Below are positions 1-5,501 of a DNA stretch of 5,501 bases, one piece after another. The DNA is from Dehalococcoidia bacterium UBA1123 (lineage in GTDB: Bacteria; Chloroflexota; Dehalococcoidia; Lucifugimonadales; UBA1123). The DNA is taken from contig DCAW01000186.1 in NCBI GenBank assembly GCA_002313895.1, forward strand, positions 1 through 5,501. Reading direction: 5' to 3'. The translations under genes were made by a program, and so were the position numbers. The notes under the pieces are model-generated. The model made no database searches, was not told where the DNA came from, and was given only the letters and a program-made list of their open reading frames with translations. How positions within the stretch are numbered: the first letter of the stretch is position 1; each line of letters begins with the position of its first letter.

Positions 1-45
1 CCGATTATTCAAGGTCGCTTCGATCTAGACGACTCATAAGGGAGT

Positions 46-1029
46 TCAGGCTATATCGGAGACGTGTTTGTTCCGCTCGGTTTCGCTCATGCTTATGCCA
101 GCCCGGCGGTTCCAGTGGAAGGTTTCCTTGTGCTTGCCCAGCGCTTTCGCCATCTCGCGCATATGCGTTGCCTTATTGCCGCAGCAGCCGCCGATGTAGT
201 TGACGCCCATGTCCTTTGCCTTTGCTGCGAAGTTACCTAGCTCGTAGCGAGTGTGCTGGGTCGGCTCGAGCTTGTCAGGGAAGGACGGGAGACCCGTGAA
301 GAATGGGATGTCGTCTGTGCACCGAAACGCGACTGGCTGGGCAGCCAAGTAGCCGTCAAAAGCGTCCCTCATCTCGCGAATGTGAGGGTACATGCGCTGA
401 GGATCATTCATGCAATTTAAGCCGATGATGTCGGCGCCTGCTTCGTGGAGCCTTTTTGCGCATTCGGCTGCCGTGAATCCGTCCTCTGTGATATTGTTCT
501 CACGAAACGACATGGTGATCATCGCGGGCAAGCCGGTCTTTTCCTTGATGCGGTCGAGACACAGGAGGGCCTCGCCCAGCCTGAAGAAGAGCTCACCAAT
601 GACAAAGTCTACGCCCGCTTGGGCCTCAAGTTGCTCGTCGAACATGTCGGCGACTAACTTCTCAGAGTTGTTGTCGTCCGGCTCCCACATCCATGTCGTG
701 CTCAAGTCGCCCGCGACGAGCATGTCGTCGCCTGCCACCTCCTGCGCGATGCGGGTCGCCGCGGAGTTGATCTCATAAACCATGTCCCCGTACCCGACCG
801 TTTCCAACTTCTCCCGGCTGCCGTAAAAGGCCATGACCTGCAAGACCTCACAGCCCACAAGCTTCATCTCATTGTGAAGCTCACGCACGGCCTCAGGGTG
901 GGTAATCGCGATCTCGGGTGTGAACGCACCGGCGACAACGTAGCCTCTCTGCTCGAGTTCAACGATGTACCCGCCATCTCCCAAGACGATTCCTTCCGAT
1001 AGTCTTTCCAGGATGCTTTTCGTCCCCAT
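46..1029 (-). CDS. Betaine-homocysteine S-methyltransferase-type enzyme (zinc-dependent, cytosolic)
   Basis: The 327-residue product belongs to the homocysteine S-methyltransferase family, which moves a methyl group to homocysteine to form methionine. Seen directly: an N-terminal GDGG motif (residues 17-20) followed by ELEQRGY and TPE...HPEAVRELH, which closely track vertebrate BHMT as I remember it. The three zinc-binding cysteines are present: C206 in GLNC and C282/C283 in GGCCG. The fold is expected to be a single (beta/alpha)8 barrel. The start is ATG at 1027-1029, with GGCAGGTG about 7 bases upstream, and the stop is TGA. It lies 52 bases downstream of the dehydrogenase gene on the same strand, so it is probably cotranscribed; a dehydrogenase acting on dimethylglycine supports betaine as donor (inference). 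The protein is shorter than the roughly 400-residue vertebrate enzyme and lacks most of the C-terminal dimerisation arm. Two positions aligned with betaine-contacting aromatic residues differ (F36, L147). Another methyl donor, such as a sulfonium compound or S-methylmethionine, is possible. The family is certain; the exact substrate is not. Confidence 0.9.
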   Translation of the reverse strand: MGTKSILERLSEGIVLGDGGYIVELEQRGYVVAGAFTPEIAITHPEAVRELHNEMKLVGCEVLQVMAFYGSREKLETVGYGDMVYEINSAATRIAQEVAGDDMLVAGDLSTTWMWEPDDNNSEKLVADMFDEQLEAQAGVDFVIGELFFRLGEALLCLDRIKEKTGLPAMITMSFRENNITEDGFTAAECAKRLHEAGADIIGLNCMNDPQRMYPHIREMRDAFDGYLAAQPVAFRCTDDIPFFTGLPSFPDKLEPTQHTRYELGNFAAKAKDMGVNYIGGCCGNKATHMREMAKALGKHKETFHWNRRAGISMSETERNKHVSDIA

Positions 1030-1034
1030 TTTCG

Positions 1035-1043
1035 CACCTGCCT
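1035..1043 (-). promoter_or_regulatory. Ribosome binding site of the methyltransferase gene
   Basis: Read on the minus strand this is AGGCAGGTG, whose second AGG sits 7 bases before the ATG at 1029. The site supports that start and shows that the second gene of the operon has its own translation initiation signal despite the short intergenic gap. Confidence 0.6.
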
Positions 1044-1081
1044 CAAATTACTCTGTTCTGCTTCACGATAACTTGATTTGA

Positions 1082-3538
1082 CTACGATCTCAGCCGGATA
1101 TTCTCGGGGTCATAAAGCGGGTCCTTTGCGACCTTCCCAGACAGCCGGGCGCCGAAGTAGAGAATGTCAACTTTTGTGCCCTCAACGGCGTGCTCGATGG
1201 GGAGGTACCCGTAGGCGATGCCAGAGTCGACCGAGTAGCCGTAACCGGCGCTCGTTACGTGTCCCACCGCCTCGTCCCCAATCAGGATCGCCTCGTTGCC
1301 CATTGCCACGGCTCCCCGCTCGTCGAAGGTGATGCAACACAACTTGCGACTCAGGCCGTTTTTCCGTGACTCGATGAGAGCTTCCCTACCCAGGAAAACG
1401 CCCTTGTTTAGCCGGACGGCAAACCCGATGCCAGCCTCATATGGATTGAATTCTGTGTGGAGCTCGTTGCCCCACAATCGGTAACCTTTTTCAAGCCTCA
1501 ACGAATCGAACGCTGCGCCTCCGGCCGCAAGCACACCGAGTGACTGGCCTGCATCCCAGAGCGTGTCCCAGAGGTGGAGGCCGGTCTCGACTGGGGCGTA
1601 GATCTCCCATCCAAGCTCTCCAACGTAGGAGATTCGGAACGCCAGGCAAGTCAGTCCGTCCACGGCGATTTCCTGTGCCGACATATACGGAAACGCCTCG
1701 TTGGAAACGTCGTTCGGCGTCACCCGGCTCAGAAGCTCGCGCGAGCTGGGACCCCACAGGCCGATGCACGTCATGGCCGAGGTCACATCGGACAGTTGAA
1801 CCGAGTTGTCGTCTGGCATGTTAGCGCGGATCCAGGTCATGTCATGGATGCCGGATCCACCTCCCGTGATGATCATGAATTTGTCTTTTCCCAGCCGCGT
1901 GACGGTCAGATCGCACTTGATCCCCCCCTTGTGGTTGAGCATACTCGTGTATGTTATGCGGCCGACGGGTTGGTCCATACGATTAGATGTGATGTGCTCC
2001 AGAGACTCGAGGGCCATCCCCCCTGTCACTTCGATCTTGGTAAATGGGGTTAGGTCGAACATTGCGACGCGCGACCTGGCGCCGAGGTGCTCCGCGCCAG
2101 CAACCGGGGACCAGTATTTCGACTCCCAGCCCCGGCGTTCAGCGACGTCTCCAGCAATCTCGTCGAGCAAGGCCTCGTTGGACTGGTGCCACTGAGGGCG
2201 CTCCCAGCCTGCGGCTTCGAAAAAGACCCCGCCCAACTCCTGCTGTCGTTGGTGGAAGGGGCTGAGCCTGATGTTGCGCGGGTTCTCCATCTGCTGCAGA
2301 GGGTGGATGATGTCGTAAACCTCGCGGTAGTTTTGGGCAGCCCGTGCCGCGATGTATGACTTGGTCAAGTGGTGGGGGTGGAAACGAGTCACGTCGCACT
2401 CGTGCAGATCGAGGGTCGGGACGCCTTCTTCCAGCCACTCGGCCATCGCTTTGCCGACGCCGCCTGCATGGGTTATCCAGACCGCCTCGGCCGACCAGAA
2501 ACCCTTGACTTGCGGCCACTCGCCCAAGATGGGAAATCCGTCGGTTGTGAACGAAAAGATGCCGTTGATCTTGTAAGCAAGCCCGACGTTTTTGAGAGCC
2601 GGTATCAATTCACCGGCTGCCATGCGCCCTTCCTCGAAGTGCGACCGCGTGAATGGCATGATGGCTGGCTGATCCAGGGCCTCGTCGTGCGACAACAGGT
2701 CGTCGGCCTCGACTAGCAGGGGCTCGTGCCGGTAAGAACCGATACCATAATGGTCGGCCTCTTGACGTAAGTACATCGACTTATCCTGGTGCCTCAGGAT
2801 CGGGTGGCTGACCTCCTCGGTGCGACCTTCCAGCTCTGGCAGCGGCGCCGTCTCTGCGTAGCAGTGCTGCATCGGGTTCTGCGGAATAGTGATGCCGACC
2901 ATTCGGCCGATTCGTGGGCCCCAAATGCCGGCCGCCGAGAGGATCAGGTCGGTCTTGATTCGCCCCTTGTCTGTCTCGACCCCGCTGACGCGTCCGCCGG
3001 TGACCTCAATTCCGGTCACTTGAGTGTGGGAATGGAACTCGGCCGCTCCCTTTCTTCGGCAGTAGTTCGCCATCGCCTCAGCCGCGCGAACTGCCTTCGC
3101 AATGCCGTCGTTCTTCACGAACATGGCGCCAAGAATCTTGTCGGATAGCAAAGGGATATGTTCAATGGACTCGTTAGCGCTGATAACCTCCGAGTCTAGC
3201 CCGTAGGCTCGCCCGCTACTCGACCTGCGTTTTAGCTCCATCAGCCGTTCAGGCGTCCACGCGACCTCAATGCCGCCGATAGGATAATAGCAGGGCTGAC
3301 CATCTAGCTCGAGCCTCGAGTAGATCGCGACGGTGTCCTGAGCGAGCTTGCACATAGTCTTAGCGGGGTTGGTCTGGAAGACTAGACCGGGCGCGTGGGA
3401 GGTGGAACCGCCTGTCTCAAAGATGGGGCCTTGCTCGATGACGACGATATCTTTCCAACCCAGGTTTGCCAGATGGAAGGCCGTGCTGCAGCCGACGATC
3501 CCCGCGCCGATGATGACAATTCGCGCTTGGCCCTTCAC
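1082..3538 (-). CDS. Dimethylglycine/sarcosine dehydrogenase-type FAD- and tetrahydrofolate-dependent demethylase
   Basis: The 818-residue product has the full architecture of the dimethylglycine dehydrogenase family, which oxidises an N-methyl group and transfers the C1 unit to tetrahydrofolate. Residues about 6-370 form a D-amino-acid-oxidase-like FAD domain: dinucleotide motif GAGIVG at 11-16, E35 ending the second strand, and GGSTSHAPG at 43-51, where H48 matches the histidine that carries covalent FAD in mammalian homologues. Residues about 373-430 are the linker (FAO_M) domain. Residues about 430-710 are a GcvT folate-binding domain (NHKGGIKCD with D543, SYVGELGWE at 637-645, LRLEKGYRLWG). 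Residues about 715-810 are its C-terminal barrel. The length is typical for the family. The start is GTG at 3536-3538, chosen because GAGGAG lies 9 bases upstream and the FAD motif follows after ten residues. The stop is TAG. It is the first gene of the operon. The downstream betaine methyltransferase makes dimethylglycine the likeliest substrate; sarcosine dehydrogenase is the main alternative. No signal peptide is seen, so it should be cytosolic. Confidence 0.92.
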   Translation of the reverse strand: MKGQARIVIIGAGIVGCSTAFHLANLGWKDIVVIEQGPIFETGGSTSHAPGLVFQTNPAKTMCKLAQDTVAIYSRLELDGQPCYYPIGGIEVAWTPERLMELKRRSSSGRAYGLDSEVISANESIEHIPLLSDKILGAMFVKNDGIAKAVRAAEAMANYCRRKGAAEFHSHTQVTGIEVTGGRVSGVETDKGRIKTDLILSAAGIWGPRIGRMVGITIPQNPMQHCYAETAPLPELEGRTEEVSHPILRHQDKSMYLRQEADHYGIGSYRHEPLLVEADDLLSHDEALDQPAIMPFTRSHFEEGRMAAGELIPALKNVGLAYKINGIFSFTTDGFPILGEWPQVKGFWSAEAVWITHAGGVGKAMAEWLEEGVPTLDLHECDVTRFHPHHLTKSYIAARAAQNYREVYDIIHPLQQMENPRNIRLSPFHQRQQELGGVFFEAAGWERPQWHQSNEALLDEIAGDVAERRGWESKYWSPVAGAEHLGARSRVAMFDLTPFTKIEVTGGMALESLEHITSNRMDQPVGRITYTSMLNHKGGIKCDLTVTRLGKDKFMIITGGGSGIHDMTWIRANMPDDNSVQLSDVTSAMTCIGLWGPSSRELLSRVTPNDVSNEAFPYMSAQEIAVDGLTCLAFRISYVGELGWEIYAPVETGLHLWDTLWDAGQSLGVLAAGGAAFDSLRLEKGYRLWGNELHTEFNPYEAGIGFAVRLNKGVFLGREALIESRKNGLSRKLCCITFDERGAVAMGNEAILIGDEAVGHVTSAGYGYSVDSGIAYGYLPIEHAVEGTKVDILYFGARLSGKVAKDPLYDPENIRLRS

Positions 3539-3547
3539 GTTATATAT

Positions 3548-3553
3548 CTCCTC
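3548..3553 (-). promoter_or_regulatory. Ribosome binding site fixing a GTG start
   Basis: On the minus strand this reads GAGGAG, 9 bases before the GTG at 3538. An ATG at 3553-3555 overlaps it but is out of frame with the dehydrogenase, so the GTG start is preferred. Confidence 0.7.
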
Positions 3554-3607
3554 ATCTGACGATCACAGCCCTGTTCCGGTTGCGCAGTGATTTGTCCTGG
3601 TGACACG

Positions 3608-3636
3608 ATTATCTACGTAGGAGCAGGTCTGCGCAA
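3608..3636 (-). promoter_or_regulatory. Candidate sigma70-type promoter of the betaine demethylation operon
   Basis: On the minus strand a -10-like GATAAT (plus 3608-3613) lies 17 bases downstream of a weak -35-like TTGCGC (plus 3631-3636). The -10 box is about 55 bases from the ribosome binding site, a plausible leader length. The -35 match is poor (three of six), which would suit a promoter that needs an activator. This is pattern matching only. Confidence 0.3.
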
Positions 3637-3646
3637 GATCGACCTG
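3624..3646. promoter_or_regulatory. Inverted repeat flanking the candidate -35 box (possible operator)
   Basis: CAGGTC at 3624-3629 and GACCTG at 3641-3646 are perfect reverse complements separated by 11 bases. The candidate -35 hexamer lies between the arms. The half-site spacing of about 17 bases is compatible with a dimeric regulator, but arms of six bases also occur by chance. No regulator gene lies in the window. Confidence 0.3.
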
Positions 3647-3650
3647 TTGT

Positions 3651-3663
3651 TGACGTTACATCA
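3651..3663. promoter_or_regulatory. Near-palindrome upstream of the candidate promoter
   Basis: TGACGTTACATCA is a 13-base dyad with a single mismatched pair around a central T. It sits about 15 bases upstream of the candidate -35 box of the minus-strand operon, where activators often bind. The sequence alone does not tell which regulator family, if any, would use it. Confidence 0.25.
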
Positions 3664-3703
3664 ATAGTGTTGTTTGGTCAGACAGGAATCGGAAAAATTT
3701 ATT

Positions 3704-4118
3704 TCACCGTCTCCTGGCTGACGCGGCGAAATAGGCCGTCATTTGGTCGATGGCCAGCGCTTGCTCATTCTCAATCGCCTCCCTAACCACCCGCGGACTG
3801 ACTGGGTTGGGGCGAGTCTCGCGAGGCACGACAGAACCACTCATTCCCAGGAAATCGTCTCTGGCAAAGTTGCCTAGGTCCTTGATCCATGCCCAACTCA
3901 ACGAATTCGAACATCAGGCTTTGCTGTGCTGGGACCACAATGCTGGGCCGACTCAGGTAATTAATGATTCGTCTCGCGCCGGCAACTGGATGTCGGTTTT
4001 GAGGAGGTTCGCGCGGCTGGGCGATGAGACCCAACGTCAATTGTCCGACCTTGCCATCGGCCGCGCTACTATTTTGTTGTTCGGCCTGTTCTGTCGGGTC
4101 ATCATGACTACGTATCTG
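3704..4118 (-). pseudogene. Possible remains of an unrecognised minus-strand gene with a frame change
   Basis: One minus-strand frame is open from 4118 to 3783 and contains the stretch INYLSRPSIVVPAQQ. A second frame is open from 3913 to its stop at 3704 and contains ARDDFLGMSG and VVREAIENEQALAID, which look protein-like. The two overlap at 3783-3913. Reading the first as far as about 3905 and then the second would give one continuous product of roughly 130 residues ending at 3704, so a single-base frame change in an old gene is a reasonable explanation. Neither frame has an ATG start with a clear ribosome binding site, and I recognise no family. A 173-codon plus-strand ORF (3750-4271) covers the same DNA and also lacks a ribosome binding site. 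Chance open frames remain possible. Confidence 0.25.
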
Positions 4119-4304
4119 TTAAGGACCGATCAATTCATGTCTGCGCTCTGCGCTGTCCGGTATCTGAAACCTCTGTATACCTTCTCGGACTCAAACGATT
4201 TGGTCCGTGAACATCTATGGTCAGCTTCAGAGACTTTATGCATGCCACCTGTTCAACCTGACACACTGTAAACACTTCGAGCTTTGTTAGATAGATTGAC
4301 CGAC

Positions 4305-4362
4305 TTATGGTCGATGCCATCTGAGTTTGAGGTTATGGGACGTGAGAAGTTATGGTCAATGC
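4305..4362. repeat. Two imperfect direct repeats 45 bases apart
   Basis: TTATGGTCGATGC (4305-4317) and TTATGGTCAATGC (4350-4362) differ at one base. A shorter relative, CTATGGTCA, lies at 4215-4223, so the three starts are spaced 90 and 45 bases apart. The copies are too short to name, and chance is possible. Confidence 0.35.
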
Positions 4363-4382
4363 ACTGCTCCAGACGCACTTTC

Positions 4383-4412
4383 TTGCCTCATAGCTAAAAT
4401 GTGCCATATTAT
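4383..4412 (+). promoter_or_regulatory. Weak candidate promoter for the transposase fragment
   Basis: TTGCCT at 4383-4388 and TATTAT at 4407-4412 are spaced 18 bases apart, or 16 bases if CATATT at 4405-4410 is taken as the -10 box. It points at the transposase start, but the -35 match is partial and the region is AT-rich, so such pairs arise easily. Confidence 0.2.
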
Positions 4413-4459
4413 GGGTGTCGTTGGTCTACGATTTAGTCAGTAGCTAACTGTTCAGGGAA

Positions 4460-4486
4460 AATGTCAGTCATGAAAGGTCTGACATT
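4460..4486. repeat. Perfect 8-bp inverted repeat enclosing the transposase start codon
   Basis: AATGTCAG at 4460-4467 and CTGACATT at 4479-4486 are exact reverse complements with an 11-base loop. In RNA the hairpin would hold one candidate ATG (4461) in its stem and the other (4470) in its loop, downstream of an AGGGA at 4454-4458. It could limit transposase translation, as start-region structures do in some insertion sequences (inference). Confidence 0.55.
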
Positions 4487-4754
4487 GAGCGCAAAGGAAC
4501 AGAGCAGGTTACAGGTGTTGAATGCGGTGATAGCTGGTCAATGGAGTATGGCTGAAGCGGCACAGGTCAATGGAGTTAGTGTGCGGCACGGTTGGAGACT
4601 AATAGCTGCTTATCGGAAGGATGGAGCAGCATCCTATGCCCACCAAATTTCAATTTCAATTTTGCTCAATGCCGACAATCGAGAAGACATCTGTGGGGTT
4701 GACGGAGCCAGAATCGAGACATATAGTTTGTGCAATCCTAGACATAGTGTTTGA
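4470..4754 (+). pseudogene. Truncated transposase, N-terminal helix-turn-helix part only
   Basis: The first 58 or so residues (to about 4645) resemble the N-terminus of transposases often annotated as ISNCY or helix-turn-helix family: LSAKEQSRLQVLNAVIAGQ, MAEAAQVNGVSVRHGWRL and AAYRKDGAAS. This part is a DNA-binding helix-turn-helix at residues about 12-50. Family members I recall continue with a GNRGR-type linker and then a DDE catalytic domain of several hundred residues. Here similarity stops after YAH, and the frame runs through an AT-rich tail of unrelated residues to a TGA at 4752-4754. No catalytic domain is encoded. The start at 4470 is preferred because AGGGA (4454-4458) is 11 bases upstream, whereas the in-frame ATG at 4461 is only 2 bases from it. 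It is a remnant, not an active element. The family assignment is from memory; truncation is clear from the length of 94 residues. Confidence 0.7.
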
Positions 4755-4896
4755 AAAGGCGCAGGATCCCATCTGGGAAATATCGGTTAGGGTGAACGTT
4801 GTAGTTACAATGCCAGCTTATCAGTCTATGCTGCAATGGCTGAAACTGTCAGGCATACAGGGGCAAGAATGGTCGTTACGAGATTTAAGAATGTAA
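4636..4896 (+). CDS. Small ORF of unknown function overlapping the flavoprotein start
   Basis: This 86-codon frame starts at ATG 4636 with GGAG (4623-4626) 9 bases upstream and ends at TAA 4894-4896. That is 28 bases inside the flavoprotein gene, an arrangement compatible with translational coupling. The N-terminal dozen residues (KFQFQFC) come from an AT-rich simple stretch. The middle (SVGLTEPESRHIVCAILDI, then VRVNVVVTMPAYQ) looks like a helix followed by a strand. A later ATG at 4669 would skip the odd N-terminus but has no ribosome binding site. I recognise no family. It may be a real small gene, the tail of a decayed one, or a chance frame beside the transposase break. Confidence 0.27.
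   Translation: MPTKFQFQFCSMPTIEKTSVGLTEPESRHIVCAILDIVFEKAQDPIWEISVRVNVVVTMPAYQSMLQWLKLSGIQGQEWSLRDLRM
4859..4863 (+). promoter_or_regulatory. Ribosome binding site selecting the internal flavoprotein start
   Basis: AGGGG lies 5 bases before the ATG at 4869. The in-frame upstream ATG at 4836 has no purine-rich site before it, so 4869 is the better start and removes 11 poorly conserved-looking residues. Confidence 0.6.
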
Positions 4897-5501
4897 TCAC
4901 GTCAGAAGCACAGTTGCGAGAGATTTTCGGGTGGCCGGGGGAACGAGCAGTCAATAAGCAGCTTGATCACCTGGACAAACACTGTCGAACAATCATTGAG
5001 AAGTCGCCCATTGTGCTGTTTAGCTCGTCAAACGCGGCAGGCCGCTGTGATGTGTCGCCCAAGGGAGATGCGCCCGGATTCGTGCGAGTGCTGGACGACA
5101 AGACTCTGGCAGTGCCCGACTTGCCCGGCAATAACCGGTTGGATACATTGACCAATTTCATCGAAAACCCTCAAGTCGGCATCATATTTATGGTTCCAGG
5201 TATGAACGAGACTTTACGTATCAACGGTCGTGTCACCCTGGCGCTCGATCAGGAGCTTCTCGAACGGATGGCGGTGGGAGACAAGCTGCCAAAGCTAGCC
5301 ATCGTTGTGCATGTGGAAGAAGTGTTCACTCACTGCCCCAAAGCCTTTATTCGATCAAGCCTATGGGACACCGACACATGGATAGATCGTTCCGAGATAC
5401 CCTCTTACGCCGAGATTTTCCGCGACCATATCGGGGAGGATTGCGACGTTGACGCTCTCCAAGAGTGGATAGATATGAGAGTACGGACAACATTGCACTA
5501 A
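4869..5501 (+). CDS. PPOX-type FMN-dependent flavoprotein (MSMEG_1061-like, pyridoxamine 5'-phosphate oxidase superfamily)
   Basis: The 210-residue product has a split-barrel flavin-binding fold by family resemblance. Recognisable blocks are ITSEAQLRE at 10-18, SPIVLFSSSNAAGRCDVSP at 46-64, GDAPGFVRVLDD at 66-77, PGNNRLDTLTNFIENPQVG at 86-104, PGMNETLRINGR at 110-121 and HCPKAFIRSSLW at 155-166. The order and length match the group commonly named MSMEG_1061 family FMN-dependent flavoproteins. Such proteins bind FMN or a related cofactor and probably reduce or oxidise small molecules; the substrate is unknown for most, and nothing here shows one. It is not a true PdxH. The reading frame is complete, ending with TAA as the last triplet of the window. 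It is transcribed away from the betaine operon and follows the transposase remnant, with no visible functional partner. No signal peptide or membrane segment is seen, so it should be cytosolic. Confidence 0.88.
   Translation: MVVTRFKNVITSEAQLREIFGWPGERAVNKQLDHLDKHCRTIIEKSPIVLFSSSNAAGRCDVSPKGDAPGFVRVLDDKTLAVPDLPGNNRLDTLTNFIENPQVGIIFMVPGMNETLRINGRVTLALDQELLERMAVGDKLPKLAIVVHVEEVFTHCPKAFIRSSLWDTDTWIDRSEIPSYAEIFRDHIGEDCDVDALQEWIDMRVRTTLH

Larger units (their letters stand above)
4119..4460. other. Intergenic stretch without a supported gene
   Basis: I see no supported coding region, RNA gene or strong terminator here. It looks more AT-rich than the operon. It contains two near-identical 13-base words (4305-4317 and 4350-4362) and a weak promoter-like pair at 4383-4412 ahead of the transposase fragment. 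If the transposase came with an insertion sequence, its left end should lie in this stretch, but I could not define a terminal repeat. Confidence 0.5.

Noticed and set aside
1..45. Terminator or further operon gene after the methyltransferase
   Set aside because: I saw no stem followed by a T-run on the minus strand. The only open frame, from ATG at 35-37, closes after ten codons.
1540..2359. Several plus-strand open frames of 90-160 codons
   Set aside because: They lie antisense to the GcvT half of the dehydrogenase. Their arginine-, proline- and serine-rich composition is typical of shadows of GC-rich genes.
3750..4271. 173-codon plus-strand ORF
   Set aside because: No ribosome binding site before its ATG, no recognisable domain, and its first half is antisense to minus-strand frames that look more protein-like. 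It was left as a possible chance frame.
4645..4663. ATTTCA/CAATTT run as a CRISPR or satellite repeat
   Set aside because: It is only about three short units with no spacers, and is better read as simple AT-rich sequence at the transposase break.
4836..4868. Longer flavoprotein start at ATG 4836
   Set aside because: No purine-rich site precedes it, while AGGGG sits correctly before the ATG at 4869, from which the family's usual N-terminal ITSEAQLRE block follows after nine residues.

Overview
The window looks like chromosomal DNA from a free-living bacterium with moderate GC content. It joins a well-preserved methyl-group (betaine) catabolism operon on the minus strand to a more AT-rich, partly decayed stretch, followed by a flavoprotein gene on the plus strand. 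No rRNA, tRNA or phylogenetic marker is present. Proteins of these kinds are common in marine and soil Alphaproteobacteria, Actinobacteria and Chloroflexota, and I cannot place the host more closely from this sequence.

Layout. Positions 46-3538 (minus strand) hold two genes transcribed leftward. First comes an 818-residue FAD and tetrahydrofolate dependent dimethylglycine/sarcosine dehydrogenase-type enzyme (1082-3538, GTG start). It is followed after about 50 bases by a betaine-homocysteine S-methyltransferase-type enzyme (46-1029). Upstream of the operon (3539-3703) I see a candidate promoter and two short dyads. Positions 3704-4118 contain two overlapping minus-strand reading frames that may be remains of one frameshifted gene that I do not recognise. 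Positions 4119-4460 hold no gene I can support. Positions 4470-4645 encode the N-terminal helix-turn-helix part of a transposase that breaks off abruptly; a perfect 8-bp inverted repeat surrounds its start codon. A small ORF of unknown status (4636-4896) bridges to a complete PPOX-type FMN flavoprotein (4869-5501), whose stop codon is the last triplet of the window.

How the genes work together. The methyltransferase would move one methyl group from glycine betaine to homocysteine, giving methionine and dimethylglycine. The dehydrogenase would then oxidatively demethylate dimethylglycine (or sarcosine) and pass the one-carbon unit to tetrahydrofolate through its GcvT-like half. The pair is therefore a compact route from betaine to methionine and folate C1 units. 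The flavoprotein on the other strand has no visible link to this pathway. I found no clearly new system. The points most worth a second look are the substituted betaine-pocket positions and missing C-terminal arm of the methyltransferase, the dyads in the operon's upstream region, and the broken transposase with its start-codon hairpin.
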